This document shows positions 15,826 through 24,819 of a stretch of DNA of 34,391 bases, piece after piece. The translations under genes were made by a program, and so were the position numbers. The notes under the pieces are model-generated. The model had not been told where the DNA came from. It saw only the letters and a program-made list of their open reading frames with translations, and did not search any database. This DNA is from Lewinellaceae bacterium. GTDB taxonomy: Bacteria > Bacteroidota > Bacteroidia > Chitinophagales > Saprospiraceae. The stretch lies in assembly GCA_020636405.1 (NCBI GenBank), contig JACJXW010000013.1, positions 1 to 34,391 of the forward strand, given 5' to 3'. Every line of letters starts with the position of its first letter. Position 1 is the first letter of the stretch.

Positions 15826-16440
15826 ATGAAAAACAATGCCGTTGCTTCGACAATTTATGGCCTTTTGATCTTGATGTTTACCTTCAGCTGCTCCTCCCGG
15901 CCCGGTAGCGGGCAAAGTAGGGCCGAACAGGACGCAACGGAAGAAGCCCTTTCTGAAAACCAGGTTGCGGAGTTGGAAGAAGAAACCTATCCTGAGTTTC
16001 TTTCCGACACTTCGAAAGACTACGCCATCGTTTTTAAGCCCGATGTTGGCCTGGTAGCAGTCAATAAAGCAGGGAAGATGCTGTATCAGGTATTCCTCTA
16101 CGACAATGGCCCGGACTATCCGGCCGACGGCTATTTCCGCATCGTGAAAAACGGCAGGATCGGCTATGCCGATGAGGAGACGGGGGAGGTCAGGGTCAAA
16201 CCACAGTACGCCGCAGCCCGCCCTTTCCAGAACGGCTATGCGCCGGTCTGCCCGGATTGTGAAACCGTAGCCGACGGGGAATACAGCCGCTGGGCGAATG
16301 GAAAGTGGGGCCTGATCGACAAGCAGGGGAGGGTGGTGGTGAAGCCCCAGTATGAGGACATCCGTGAAATAACGGAAGACGGGCGCGCCCTGGTGGAGGA
16401 GGGAGGGGAACAAAAGTGGCTGAAAATACCCCTGAGGTGA
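15826..16440 (+). CDS. WG-repeat lipoprotein
   Basis: This 204-residue protein has a lipoprotein signal (hydrophobic IYGLLILMFTFSC, lipid-accepting Cys about 22) followed by an acidic linker. The rest consists of WG/KWG-type repeats, with NGRIGYADEETGEVRVKPQY at about 107-126 and NGKWGLIDKQGRVVVKPQYEDI near the C-terminus. A more diverged first copy starts around DYAIVFKPDVGLVAVNKAGK. WG repeats form beta-hairpin units thought to mediate binding; no enzymatic role is known. It should sit in an envelope membrane. The caspase-like protein at the window end also begins a WG-type repeat, but the two genes are 16 kb apart. Function unknown. Confidence 0.85.
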   Translation: MKNNAVASTIYGLLILMFTFSCSSRPGSGQSRAEQDATEEALSENQVAELEEETYPEFLSDTSKDYAIVFKPDVGLVAVNKAGKMLYQVFLYDNGPDYPADGYFRIVKNGRIGYADEETGEVRVKPQYAAARPFQNGYAPVCPDCETVADGEYSRWANGKWGLIDKQGRVVVKPQYEDIREITEDGRALVEEGGEQKWLKIPLR

Positions 16441-16537
16441 CGCCTTTTCCTGCACACTCCGCCAGCCAAAAGGTGTTGCCTCCCTAACGAAGGCTCCGCC
16501 ATTTCTCCATCATCCACGCTGATACGTTACTCCAGCG

Positions 16538-17509
16538 TCAGATCTGGTATCGGTTCCGGTATTCCGTTGGTGAAAAGCCCGTGTATTTTTTGAATAAGAG
16601 CCGAAACGATTTGATGTCGTTATAGCCGGCATCGGACATCACTTCGCCGATGCCGGTGGAGCTGTTTTCCAGTTGGCGTTTGGCTGCCTCGATCCGGACC
16701 CGTTGCAGGTACTCAATAGGGGTATTGCCGGTGGCTTCTTTGAAACGGCGCAGAAAATTGCGGCGGCTGAAGGCAAAGCGGCTGGCCAGTTCCCCAATAC
16801 TCAGGTTCTGGGCGTAGTGCTGCTCGATGTATTCTTGTACCCTGGTTATGGCCTCGTCCAGGTGCGCGTTCTGGTTGGTGAAGATCACGAACGGTTTTTG
16901 CGACCGCCGGTGCAGGTCGACCTGGAAGGCCTTCGCCGCCCAGATGGCCACTGACTTACCACTGAATTTTTCAAGCAGGTACAGGACCAGGTTCAGGGAA
17001 GAATATGCTCCGCCACTGGCGTAAATGCCCCTGTCGTCGGTGACGATAAGGTCGGACAGCAGATTGACCCCCGGGAACCGGGCCCGGAATTCCCTTGCAT
17101 AAGCCCAGTGGGTGGTGCATTTTTTTCCTTCCGCCAAGCCAGTAGCGGCGATGAAGAAAGCGCCGCTGCAAAGGCTCGCCAGTTCCGTTCCATACTGTTC
17201 GTACTGCTCTTTCAGCCAGGCGATAAGCGGCTTGTTGCCCGAAAGCATGGGCCCCACCTCACAAGTAAAACCCGGGACTATTGCCAGGTCATACCCCGAG
17301 GCTTCCGCCAGTTGACGGTGCGGTTGTACGCGGAACAGCCCTTCCTCGAAAGACGGATGCCGTTCGCATCCCACCAGTTGCACCTCAAAGGCAGGCGGCT
17401 GTCCCTGGCTGGCCAGAAATTCGTTGGCCTGAGTGAAAATGGCGTAAGGGCCAACCACGGCACTGCCCATGATTTCGCCGCGCGGTAGTATAAGGGCAAT
17501 TTTTTTCAT
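16538..17509 (-). CDS. GlxA-type transcriptional regulator (DJ-1/PfpI + AraC HTH)
   Basis: The 323-residue protein starts at the ATG at 17509 (MKKIALILPRGEIMG). A longer frame from 17566 adds 19 residues with no family support. Residues 1-190 form a DJ-1/PfpI-like domain, with the elbow ASLCSGAFFIAATGL and GKKCTTHWAYA typical of GlxA regulators. The C-terminal 100 residues form an AraC double HTH (LSIGELASRFAFSRRNFLRRF and IGEVMSDAGYNDIKSFRLLFKKYTG is the second helix pair region). Such proteins usually activate genes for quaternary amine or other small-molecule use, but the ligand here is unknown. It is divergent from the serine hydrolase at 17603, 93 bp apart, making that gene a likely target. 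Confidence 0.93.
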   Translation of the reverse strand: MKKIALILPRGEIMGSAVVGPYAIFTQANEFLASQGQPPAFEVQLVGCERHPSFEEGLFRVQPHRQLAEASGYDLAIVPGFTCEVGPMLSGNKPLIAWLKEQYEQYGTELASLCSGAFFIAATGLAEGKKCTTHWAYAREFRARFPGVNLLSDLIVTDDRGIYASGGAYSSLNLVLYLLEKFSGKSVAIWAAKAFQVDLHRRSQKPFVIFTNQNAHLDEAITRVQEYIEQHYAQNLSIGELASRFAFSRRNFLRRFKEATGNTPIEYLQRVRIEAAKRQLENSSTGIGEVMSDAGYNDIKSFRLLFKKYTGFSPTEYRNRYQI

Positions 17510-17579
17510 ATACTGAGTTTGGCGTAATTGCCCCCTAAAAATGGCTTTTACGCACGTTTTTTCCAAACCTGCCTCCCGG

Positions 17580-17587
17580 TATATTTG
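17580..17587 (+). promoter_or_regulatory. Candidate -7 promoter element of the serine hydrolase gene
   Basis: TATATTTG fully matches TAnnTTTG, 15 nt before the ATG at 17603. A T-rich TTTTTT lies about 17 nt upstream as a possible -33 region. It sits in the shared intergenic region with the GlxA-type regulator. Confidence 0.55.
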
Positions 17588-17602
17588 TAAAAAACTATTG
17601 TT

Positions 17603-18883
17603 ATGGCCAGATCACCCGTACTGTTATTCCTTCTTTTTTTTCTGTGTTCCTTCAACCTTGCCCTCTGTCAAAACGCTTCCGTTGCCATAGCGCAGCAAGA
17701 TCGGAGCGACGGGGCCGCCGCCTTCGCTCAACTCCAGCAGCATTTTCACCAGAAGACGGATGATGAAGTCCTCGCCGGTACAGTCATCCTGCTGGCACAG
17801 GGCCAGGATACCTGGCTGGACGTATATGGAAAGCGGGTGGTAGAAAGCGGAGCGCCCATGGAGGAAAACACCATCTTCCGGCTGGCCTCCATGACCAAAC
17901 CGATCGTCAGTACGGCGGTGATGATGCTGGTGGAACAAGGCCGGCTGAACCTCCATGACCCGCTGGAACAGTTTATCCCTGCCTTTGGCGGAGTGCAGGC
18001 CTTTACTGAAGACGGCACCCTGGAAAAACTTCGCCGCTCTATCACGGTGCAGGACCTGCTTACTCACACAGGCGGCATTGCCAATACCCTTTTTCGGAAT
18101 ACGCCAGCCGAAAGGGCATATGCTGAGGCATTTAAAAACAAACATCCGAACTCCTTGCAGGAACTGGTGGACATGCTGGCGGAACTGCCACTTGCCCACC
18201 ACCCCGGCGAAGGCTGGACGTATGGATACAGCACGGATATACTGGCGCGAATCGTGGAAATCACTTCAGGGGAAACCATCGACGCCTTTTTAAAAGCACA
18301 CATTTTCTTGCCTTTGAAAATGGAGGACACCGGTTTTCAGGTGCCCGAAGAGAGGCTATCCCGTTTCGCCGCTGCTTATGGCAAAGGCCTGAAACGGGTG
18401 GATGGGCCTGATGGAAACAGCCCCTACACCAACAGCCGGAACTTCCCTCGGGGAGCGGGAGGGCTGGTTTCGACGGCACAGGACTACCTGCGTTTTTGCC
18501 AAATGCTGCTCAACGGCGGTACATTAGACGGGGTGCGCCTGCTGAGAGCCGAAACCGTCGGGCAAATGATGCAGAACCAACTGCCGGAAGGTATTCTGCC
18601 GCACACTCCTGGTATGCCGGCCATCTGCAACGGCTTTGGGCTGGCCTTTGGCATTCAGACAGACGAGCCGTTTTTTGGCAAGCCTGGCGATTGCGCCTGG
18701 CCCGGCGCCTTTCTGACTTACTTCTTTATCAGCCCTTCCAATAATGGGATCGGCATCCTGATGACGCAATGTACTGACTTTTCAAACCTGTCAATGCTGG
18801 GCGAGTTTCATGAAATGGCGGCAAGGGTATTTGCATCAACGGCATCGGAAGCTTCCGGCGCCGGCGGCGCGGTTCCTGAGTGA
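17603..18883 (+). CDS. Exported beta-lactamase-fold serine hydrolase
   Basis: This 426-residue protein has a signal peptide (MARSPVLLFLLFFLCSFNLALC). It belongs to the class C beta-lactamase/esterase family (PF00144). The SxxK motif is SMTK at 96-99, the YxN-equivalent is in WTYGYSTD, and the fold has LLTHTGGIANT and PRGAGGLVSTAQDYLRF. The usual third KTG box is not obvious. The likely activities are esterase or D-amino peptide hydrolase; actual beta-lactam hydrolysis cannot be assumed. The last dozen residues (SGAGGAVPE) look like a non-family extension. A second frame just after the stop (18868-18919) would read FLSEFVEEVRSGALLE, so the 3' end may have been altered. It is probably controlled by the adjacent GlxA-type regulator. 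Confidence 0.88.
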   Translation: MARSPVLLFLLFFLCSFNLALCQNASVAIAQQDRSDGAAAFAQLQQHFHQKTDDEVLAGTVILLAQGQDTWLDVYGKRVVESGAPMEENTIFRLASMTKPIVSTAVMMLVEQGRLNLHDPLEQFIPAFGGVQAFTEDGTLEKLRRSITVQDLLTHTGGIANTLFRNTPAERAYAEAFKNKHPNSLQELVDMLAELPLAHHPGEGWTYGYSTDILARIVEITSGETIDAFLKAHIFLPLKMEDTGFQVPEERLSRFAAAYGKGLKRVDGPDGNSPYTNSRNFPRGAGGLVSTAQDYLRFCQMLLNGGTLDGVRLLRAETVGQMMQNQLPEGILPHTPGMPAICNGFGLAFGIQTDEPFFGKPGDCAWPGAFLTYFFISPSNNGIGILMTQCTDFSNLSMLGEFHEMAARVFASTASEASGAGGAVPE

Positions 18884-18939
18884 GTTTGTGGAGGAGGTGC
18901 GGAGCGGGGCGTTGCTGGAATAATTAGTAAATTAGCCCA

Positions 18940-19419
18940 ATGGAGAGTTATATTACAAAGCTGAGAGAGAAGATCGGCCGGGACAAATTCATCCACCCCG
19001 CCGCCAGGATAATTGTGGAGAATGATGAAGGAGAGGTCCTGTTCATTGAGAGGGCAGACAACGGTAATATAGGCCTTCCGGCAGGCGCCCTGGAAGAAAA
19101 CGAAACCATCGAGGCCTGCATCATCCGGGAGGTGAAGGAAGAAACCGGGATAGAGATAACCGCCCTGGAGGTGATCGGCATCAGTACGGACCCGAGAGTG
19201 GAAACGGTGCGGTATCCGAATGGGGATGAGATCCAGTATTTTACCATTGAATTTTATTCCAACAGCTGGAAAGGCAACCTCCATGCACACGCGACAGCAG
19301 AGGTGAAAAAAGCCGCATTCAGAGATAGAAATTTTCTGAAAGGGTTGCCGGGAAACGAGCAGTCCATCCTAGAAAGCCTGGAATACTATCGCCGGGAGGG
19401 AAGGATCAAATTGGGTTAA
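18940..19419 (+). CDS. Nudix hydrolase
   Basis: This 159-residue protein has a complete Nudix box at about residues 49-71 (G-x5-E-x7-REVKEETGI), with the metal-binding Glu cluster intact. The N-terminal strand ARIIVENDEGEVLFIER and the loop NIGLPAGALEENE fit a standard single-domain hydrolase. Nudix enzymes cleave nucleoside diphosphates linked to another group, such as ADP-ribose or oxidised nucleotides. The substrate cannot be identified from the sequence. It starts at the ATG at 18940, 56 nt after the serine hydrolase stop, on the same strand as both neighbours. The second serine hydrolase follows after 44 nt, so a loose operon is possible. Confidence 0.92.
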   Translation: MESYITKLREKIGRDKFIHPAARIIVENDEGEVLFIERADNGNIGLPAGALEENETIEACIIREVKEETGIEITALEVIGISTDPRVETVRYPNGDEIQYFTIEFYSNSWKGNLHAHATAEVKKAAFRDRNFLKGLPGNEQSILESLEYYRREGRIKLG

Positions 19420-19463
19420 CCTTAATGTGGATAATGGATTCAACAAATCATTATTATTATTAT

Positions 19464-20615
19464 ATGAAAAACCTTTTACTGCTGTTCGCACTCTGTTCCC
19501 TGATCGCCGCCTGCAATTCCGCCCCTGCTGTTTCTGCCCCCCCCGCTTCCGGCCTCCCCTGGCCGGTTTCCAGCCCCTCTCAGGAAGGCGTGGACTCGCT
19601 CGTCCTCGATTCTATCCACCAGGATATATCCCGGGGGCTTTACGGGCTGGTCGACCGTTTCCTGGTCATCCGCAACGGTAAGATCCTGGTAGACCATACC
19701 TACGAGCAAGATTACGATTCGGTGATGGTGCTTTTCGATACCACCAATTATCAGTACAATTACGACCATACGGACTGGCACCCCTACTACCGGGATACGG
19801 ACCTGCACACTATGCAATCGGTCACCAAAAGCGTCACCTCCGTGCTGTTCGGCATTGCGGTGGACGAGGGCCTGATCCCCGGGGTGGACACCTCCGCCAT
19901 GGCCTATTTCACCTCCTATAATGTCGATCTGTCCGATGAGCGTAAACGGGCCATGACGCTGGAAGACCTCCTCACTATGCGCAGCGGCATCGAGTGGGAT
20001 GAAGAAAACTACGACGAGGCCAACAACAGCTGCATCCTGATGGAGAACAGCGACGACTGGATCAGCTTTGTGCTCCGCCAATCTATGGACACCTTGCCCG
20101 GCCGGGTGTTTGAATACAACAGCGGAGCGAGCGTACTGCTCGGAAAGATCGTGCGGGAGGCCACCGGAAAACGCATCGGCCAATGGGCGGAGGAGAAGCT
20201 CTTCGGCCCGCTGGATATCGACTACTACTGGAAGATCACCCCCAAAGGCGAAGTGGATACGGAGGGCGGCCTGTACCTCTCCACCTACGATATGGCCAAG
20301 ATCGGCTACCTGATGATGAACGGCGGGCAGTGGGAAGGCCGGCAGGTCGTTTCCAAAGAATGGGTGGAGCAATCCCTGAAGCCTACCGTCCAATTCAATG
20401 AGCGGCGGGGATACGGCTACCAGTGGTGGATACCCGAACACCAGGATGGCCACACACGTATCTTTGCCGGCAACGGCTACGGCGGACAGTTCCTGATGGT
20501 AGTGCCGGAATACGAGTTGATCGTGGCCTTCAACGGCTGGCAACACCACGGCCGCCCGGAGAAGTCTACCTGGATGGCCCTGGAGGAGCGTATCCTGCCG
20601 GGGGTGGCGCGCTGA
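19464..20615 (+). CDS. Serine hydrolase lipoprotein (beta-lactamase family)
   Basis: The 383-residue protein starts at the ATG at 19464, which gives a canonical lipoprotein signal (MKNLLLLFALCSLIAAC, lipid Cys 17). An in-frame ATG at 19425 would add a Tyr-rich stretch that spoils the signal. It is in PF00144: catalytic SxxK is SVTK at 119-122 (MQSVTKSVTSVLFGIAVDEG is the region), the YxN motif is YNS in FEYNSGASVLLG, and a glycine-rich GNGYGGQ replaces the KTG box. Related proteins act as esterases or peptidases in the envelope. It differs markedly from the serine hydrolase at 17603 and is not a recent duplicate. Confidence 0.88.
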   Translation: MKNLLLLFALCSLIAACNSAPAVSAPPASGLPWPVSSPSQEGVDSLVLDSIHQDISRGLYGLVDRFLVIRNGKILVDHTYEQDYDSVMVLFDTTNYQYNYDHTDWHPYYRDTDLHTMQSVTKSVTSVLFGIAVDEGLIPGVDTSAMAYFTSYNVDLSDERKRAMTLEDLLTMRSGIEWDEENYDEANNSCILMENSDDWISFVLRQSMDTLPGRVFEYNSGASVLLGKIVREATGKRIGQWAEEKLFGPLDIDYYWKITPKGEVDTEGGLYLSTYDMAKIGYLMMNGGQWEGRQVVSKEWVEQSLKPTVQFNERRGYGYQWWIPEHQDGHTRIFAGNGYGGQFLMVVPEYELIVAFNGWQHHGRPEKSTWMALEERILPGVAR

Positions 20616-20746
20616 ACGGGAGGGAATATAGGGCGGGATTGCAATGGTCGTCTTTCCCGTTGTAGGCTGAAGCCTAAAATAGGGGGCTTTGTGCCTGGCC
20701 TGCATCAGTATGGATGACACCATATTGACCACGGAAAAATGAATGT

Positions 20747-22630
20747 ATGAAGCTTACCGCTGCCCCGCTTTTGTCGGCCCTGTTCCTTCTGGCCGGATGC
20801 GGATCGCCGGAACTGAATGAAAAAATCTCCTTTTTACCGCACCCTCCCGTTATAGACGGCCAGTTGGATGCCGGCCTGGAAAAACTGAAGAAACGAGATT
20901 TTAACTACATCTGGCAGTTCGACAACCCGGTTACGGATACCGTCCCGGTAACGTACAGAATGGCCTATACGCCCACTCATCTCTATCTGTACATCGAAGC
21001 CGAAGCGGACAGCATCAGTTTTCGCAGCCGCGGGTTCATCAACGGCGACGGGTTCAAACTTCTGCTGGGTATACCGCAGCCGGATTCGCTGACCGATGAA
21101 TACTACGACATGGTATTCTCCGCTTCTAAAGAGAAGGGCTATTGGGCCCGGAAGCGGATCTGGGAATACAACCACAGCCAGGGGCACGGCAGGGCCTTTA
21201 GTGAAGCGACGGTGTTCGAAGAAAGCACTTCAGATGGCAAGTCCGGGTTCGAGGCCCTGGTTGCCTGGAAAGATATCGAGCCTTACCACCCCTGGTTTCT
21301 GGAAGCCATGGGCTTCAACCTTTATTTTGCCAAGGGCATAGGAGACACCATCACCAACGGATACGCCGTGGTGGAAGATGAAGGGATCTGGGATGAAGAA
21401 CTACCCAGAAGGAAATACCAGATCCTGCACTTCGAAGCGCCGGCCCGGGGGGCTGCTCCGGCCCTTGTCGCCCGGCCCCGAAGAAAGAACCTGGGGCCAG
21501 GGGCGCCGCTGGTGCTGGAAACGGCGGCCTTGGGCCCGGAGGGCGGAGAAGCCGTATTGTCTGTGTCCCTCAGCGATGATTCGGCAACCGTTATTTTGAA
21601 AAAGGACATCCGCGTAAGCATTGGAAAAGAATTGCTCAAAAGGGAAGTCAGGTTGGAAGGGAGGGATCTGCTGCCTGGCCGCTATCATCTGTTAGTCCGT
21701 TCTGCCGGGGATACCCTGTCCAGCAACGATATCGTCGTTTTTCCGGACTTCGGTTTCGACGCCATTCGCGCTGCGTTACAGGACAATAAAGACAGCCTGA
21801 AAACCGGTACCGTCAACACCCTGGTTTTCCAACTGAACCAGCTTCAGCAGCGCCTCGGCCGGTTGAAGCCCTACGAGGCAGGAGCGGACATCCTGAAGGA
21901 CTGGAAAAGCCTGGAAGTTGCCCTCGGCCTTTTTTCGAATGGAACCGATCCCTACGCCAGGCTGTCCGGCCCTTACCGCCGGGCCTTCCGCTCGGCATCT
22001 GACGGCACTTATCAACCCTACACCATCAAACTGCCTGAGGGTTATGATCCGGTAAAGAAGTACCCTCTCCTGGTCTTCCTTCACGGCAGCGGCCAGGACG
22101 AGCAATGGGTCCTGAACCAGCCCAGGAGCGGGGGCAATTTCATCGAGCTGGCGCCCCTGGCCAGGGATATCTACTACTGCTATTCCTCCGACAGTTCCCA
22201 AACCGACATCCTGGAAGCCATCGACGATGTAGTGGCGCACTTTTCGGTGGATACTGACAAGGTCGTCATCGGCGGGTTTTCCATGGGAGGCTACGGCGCC
22301 TTGCGCACCTTTTACGAACACCCGGAGTTGTACAGAGGCGTCGCCGTATTCGCCAGCCACCCCCATCTGGCGGGCGACTGGCTGGGCGGAGAGCACCCCA
22401 ACTTCCTGGAAGACAAGTATCTTTCCGCCTTTTCCCGGATTCCGGTATTTATCTATCACGGAAGGAAAGATGGTTCGTTACCGGTGGAAAAAGCAGAGGC
22501 TCTAAGTTCAAAGCTCAAAAAAGCGGGCGCGATCGTTACCACAAGGATCGTAGAGAACAAAGCACACGAATATCCGGATGAGGAGGCCAATGGGGTTTAC
22601 TTCGATTGGTTGGGCAGCATAATCCAATGA
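20747..22630 (+). CDS. Lipoprotein with CBM9-like domain and C-terminal esterase/prolyl-oligopeptidase-like domain
   Basis: This is a 627-residue lipoprotein (MKLTAAPLLSALFLLAGC, Cys 18). Residues about 28-230 look like a CBM9-type domain: PPVIDGQLDAGLEKL, VTYRMAYTPTHLYLYIEAE, FINGDGFKLLLG. A middle beta region (about 235-335) is followed by an alpha/beta hydrolase from about 410 to 625. That domain has YTIKLPEGYDPVKKYPLLVF, the oxyanion segment HGSGQDE, the nucleophile elbow GGFSMGGYG, the Asp in YHGRKDG and the His in NKAHEYP. Such domains act as PHB-depolymerase-like or feruloyl/acetyl esterases. Its combination with a glycan-binding module suggests removal of ester groups from a polysaccharide at the cell surface; this is inference. 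Confidence 0.85.
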   Translation: MKLTAAPLLSALFLLAGCGSPELNEKISFLPHPPVIDGQLDAGLEKLKKRDFNYIWQFDNPVTDTVPVTYRMAYTPTHLYLYIEAEADSISFRSRGFINGDGFKLLLGIPQPDSLTDEYYDMVFSASKEKGYWARKRIWEYNHSQGHGRAFSEATVFEESTSDGKSGFEALVAWKDIEPYHPWFLEAMGFNLYFAKGIGDTITNGYAVVEDEGIWDEELPRRKYQILHFEAPARGAAPALVARPRRKNLGPGAPLVLETAALGPEGGEAVLSVSLSDDSATVILKKDIRVSIGKELLKREVRLEGRDLLPGRYHLLVRSAGDTLSSNDIVVFPDFGFDAIRAALQDNKDSLKTGTVNTLVFQLNQLQQRLGRLKPYEAGADILKDWKSLEVALGLFSNGTDPYARLSGPYRRAFRSASDGTYQPYTIKLPEGYDPVKKYPLLVFLHGSGQDEQWVLNQPRSGGNFIELAPLARDIYYCYSSDSSQTDILEAIDDVVAHFSVDTDKVVIGGFSMGGYGALRTFYEHPELYRGVAVFASHPHLAGDWLGGEHPNFLEDKYLSAFSRIPVFIYHGRKDGSLPVEKAEALSSKLKKAGAIVTTRIVENKAHEYPDEEANGVYFDWLGSIIQ

Positions 22631-23338
22631 TCATTTGCATTCAAAACTACAATCCGTGCCACACCCCAGGCGGAACGGACTGAAGCTGACCCCGTAGGTG
22701 GTGGTGATGGTCAACTGCGGCTTTCCGCCGTTTTCCCGGCACGCTTCGATCAGCTGCTCGATCGCCGTGGAGTTCTCACAATCATCGAGGGCTACCACCA
22801 GAGCGCAGATGGCCGCGCCGATCCCGGCCACGGCAATGATGACCAATGGCGCCGGGTCGGTTACTCCGGTAAATTCGAGGTGGGAAATGCCGTCCGTCAA
22901 CATACCTTTGTAGGTGATCTCGTTGTCTGCCGGGCCAGGTTGAACAGTGTAGGTGCCCTTCCAGTCCGTGGGGTTGCCGGCAATGTCGGTAACGGTGAAA
23001 TTACCCTTGCCGTCATCGAGGATATCGACCTTGGCCATTTCCGCTTCAGGAATGATGTATTTCCTTTCCAGGGGAATGCCCAGCCAGGGGTGAGGTTCCG
23101 TAGAGGTGAATACCCACGGCCCGGCGCCCTGTCGCGGCGTCATAGACAAGGCGAACTGGTTGCCGGCATCGACGTCTTTCACGGTGAGTTCCAGCGTTTG
23201 GGCCTCTTCCTTTCCAGGCCGGGCAGGTTCCTTTTTATGATCGCAGGAGGTAGCCGACAGAACGACGATCAGCCCCAGGAGACAGGCGTTGAAAAATGGT
23301 AATAAAGCGGTACGGTTCAAAAAAAATGCTGATTTCAT
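22631..23338 (-). CDS. Uncharacterised lipoprotein with Cys-rich C-terminus
   Basis: This 235-residue protein has a lipoprotein signal (LLGLIVVLSATSC, Cys about 32). It has a beta-rich middle with PRQGAGPWVFTSTEPHPWLG and VTDIAGNPTDWKGTYTV, then a hydrophobic segment at about 165-184 (PLVIIAVAGIGAAICALVVAL) and a tail with several cysteines (ALDDCENST, EACREN, LGCGTDCSFECK). I do not recognise the family. The stop codon directly abuts that of the convergent esterase gene (TGATCA, no spacer), so the two mRNAs must overlap at their 3' ends. The tail cysteines could form disulfides in the periplasm. Confidence 0.75.
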   Translation of the reverse strand: MKSAFFLNRTALLPFFNACLLGLIVVLSATSCDHKKEPARPGKEEAQTLELTVKDVDAGNQFALSMTPRQGAGPWVFTSTEPHPWLGIPLERKYIIPEAEMAKVDILDDGKGNFTVTDIAGNPTDWKGTYTVQPGPADNEITYKGMLTDGISHLEFTGVTDPAPLVIIAVAGIGAAICALVVALDDCENSTAIEQLIEACRENGGKPQLTITTTYGVSFSPFRLGCGTDCSFECK

Positions 23339-23721
23339 GACATTAAATTTTGGGTTTGGAGAAATGATCTTTTCAAAATTCTACTACAATATTAGGCCCT
23401 AAAACCAGGGGCGATCAAGTACAGTTTTTAGTGGGATTTGGTGGCAAATGCCTGGAATAGGAGTGCTCCTGCGAAGGGCCAGGGAACTGGATTTTGATTT
23501 TAAGTTGTTGATATTGAGCGGTTTGAAATTTTATTCCTTTTCGTACACGCAAAAGCCCTTTTTTAAAAAAGCCGAGGTGAAAATCGGGCAGGGGCTCAAC
23601 GGCCCGGCATTTCCCATAGGGTAATAGAGGCGTTATTGACAGAAATCATAGCTTGAAATGCCGGAATTTTTTCCATTGGGCGTAACTTTCTGGGGCAATT
23701 ACCTTAAAACCAGCTATAAGA
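23339..23721. other. Gene-free region with an inverted repeat upstream of rsgA
   Basis: This 383-nt stretch has no supported ORF. It is more AT-rich than the genes. The clearest structure is a perfect 10-bp inverted repeat, CCGGCATTTC (23604-23613) with GAAATGCCGG (23655-23664), followed by AATTTTTT, then 51 nt to the rsgA ATG. It could be an intrinsic terminator of an unseen short transcript or an attenuator in the rsgA leader. The other bases show nothing I can interpret. Confidence 0.5.
23604..23672 (+). terminator. Possible intrinsic terminator or attenuator before rsgA
   Basis: A 10-bp perfect stem (CCGGCATTTC/GAAATGCCGG) with a 41-nt loop is followed by a T tract on the plus strand. 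The loop is long for a classical terminator. Confidence 0.4.
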
Positions 23722-24789
23722 ATGACACTCGAAGAACTGGGATACAACACCGAACTGGAACACTACCGCCTGGAGCAACACCTCGAAGCTTTTGACGTGG
23801 GACGAGTCATTTCCGAGCACAAGGAAAGGTATGTCGTCAAAACGGCTGAAGGTGAATTTGACGCAGAGCTGATCGGCCATTTGAGGTATTCGGCGCAGAC
23901 AAGGGCCGATTTTCCCGTCGTCGGCGATTGGGTGGCCATTCAGGTGTACGACGAATTCAAGGCGCTGATCCACTCCGTTTTTCCCCGAAAGAACCGGATT
24001 GAACGGCGGGCGGTAGGCAAACACGGCGAGGAACAGATCATTGCCGCCAACATCGACTATGCCTTTATCGTCCAGGCAATGGGCTGGGACTTCAATATCA
24101 ACCGGTTGGAACGGTACCTTACCCTCTGTAACGCTTCGAAGGTAGAGCCCATCATCCTACTCAACAAGATCGACCTGGTAAGTGAACCGGAGTTGAAAGA
24201 ATTGGTGGAAAGCGTCCGGGCGAGGGCCGGCGACGTGCCGGTGATCCCGATCAGCAATGCGACCCGGCAGGGGTATCCGGAGCTGAACCAGTGGATCGAA
24301 TCCGGAAAAACTTATTGCCTGCTGGGCTCTTCGGGTGTGGGCAAATCGACCCTGATCAACAACCTGTCCGGCGAACAGCTGATGCAAACCAATACCATCA
24401 GTGAAAGCACGCAGAAAGGCCGGCATGTGACCAGCCACCGGGAACTGGTGGTGCTGCCCGGCGGCGGTATCCTGATCGACAACCCGGGCATGCGGGAAGT
24501 AGGCATCGCAGATTCGGCAGGAGGCCTGGAAATGACCTTTCATGCCATCGTTGAGCTGGCAGAGGATTGTAAATTCAAGGATTGCACCCATACCAATGAA
24601 CCGGGCTGCGCCGTATTGGCGGCGGTGGAAAGCGGAGCGCTGGATGAAAAGGCGCTGGATAATTACCTGAAGATGGAACGGGAAAAGGATCACTATGAAT
24701 CCACGGTGGCGGAACGGCGTAGAAAAGACAAGGCTTTCGGCAAAATGGCCAAGAGCATTATTAAGCATAAGAAAATGGATAAGCCGTAA
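23722..24789 (+). CDS. rsgA: Ribosome small subunit-dependent GTPase A
   Basis: The 355-residue protein has the circularly permuted GTPase order: G4 NKID at 148-151, then G1 GSSGVGKS at 202-209, the switch region with STQKGRHVT at 229-237, and G3 DNPG at 253-256. The N-terminal OB fold includes FPVVGDWVAI. The C-terminal zinc site has Cys283, Cys288, His290 and Cys296. RsgA binds the 30S subunit late in assembly and its GTP hydrolysis, stimulated by the 30S, releases it. Length and motifs are complete, so it should be functional. The start ATG at 23722 matches the family N-terminus (MTLEELGYNTELE). It stands alone, as is common for this gene. Confidence 0.98.
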   Translation: MTLEELGYNTELEHYRLEQHLEAFDVGRVISEHKERYVVKTAEGEFDAELIGHLRYSAQTRADFPVVGDWVAIQVYDEFKALIHSVFPRKNRIERRAVGKHGEEQIIAANIDYAFIVQAMGWDFNINRLERYLTLCNASKVEPIILLNKIDLVSEPELKELVESVRARAGDVPVIPISNATRQGYPELNQWIESGKTYCLLGSSGVGKSTLINNLSGEQLMQTNTISESTQKGRHVTSHRELVVLPGGGILIDNPGMREVGIADSAGGLEMTFHAIVELAEDCKFKDCTHTNEPGCAVLAAVESGALDEKALDNYLKMEREKDHYESTVAERRRKDKAFGKMAKSIIKHKKMDKP

Positions 24790-24819
24790 AGTGTCAAACT
24801 GAAATTCCGTGTTCTATCC

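Noticed and set aside
17603..20615. Two beta-lactamases
   Set aside because: Both have the SxxK motif but no clear KTG box; general esterase or peptidase activity is more likely.
19476..20732. Open frame of 418 codons on the minus strand
   Set aside because: Antisense to the serine hydrolase lipoprotein; no family features.
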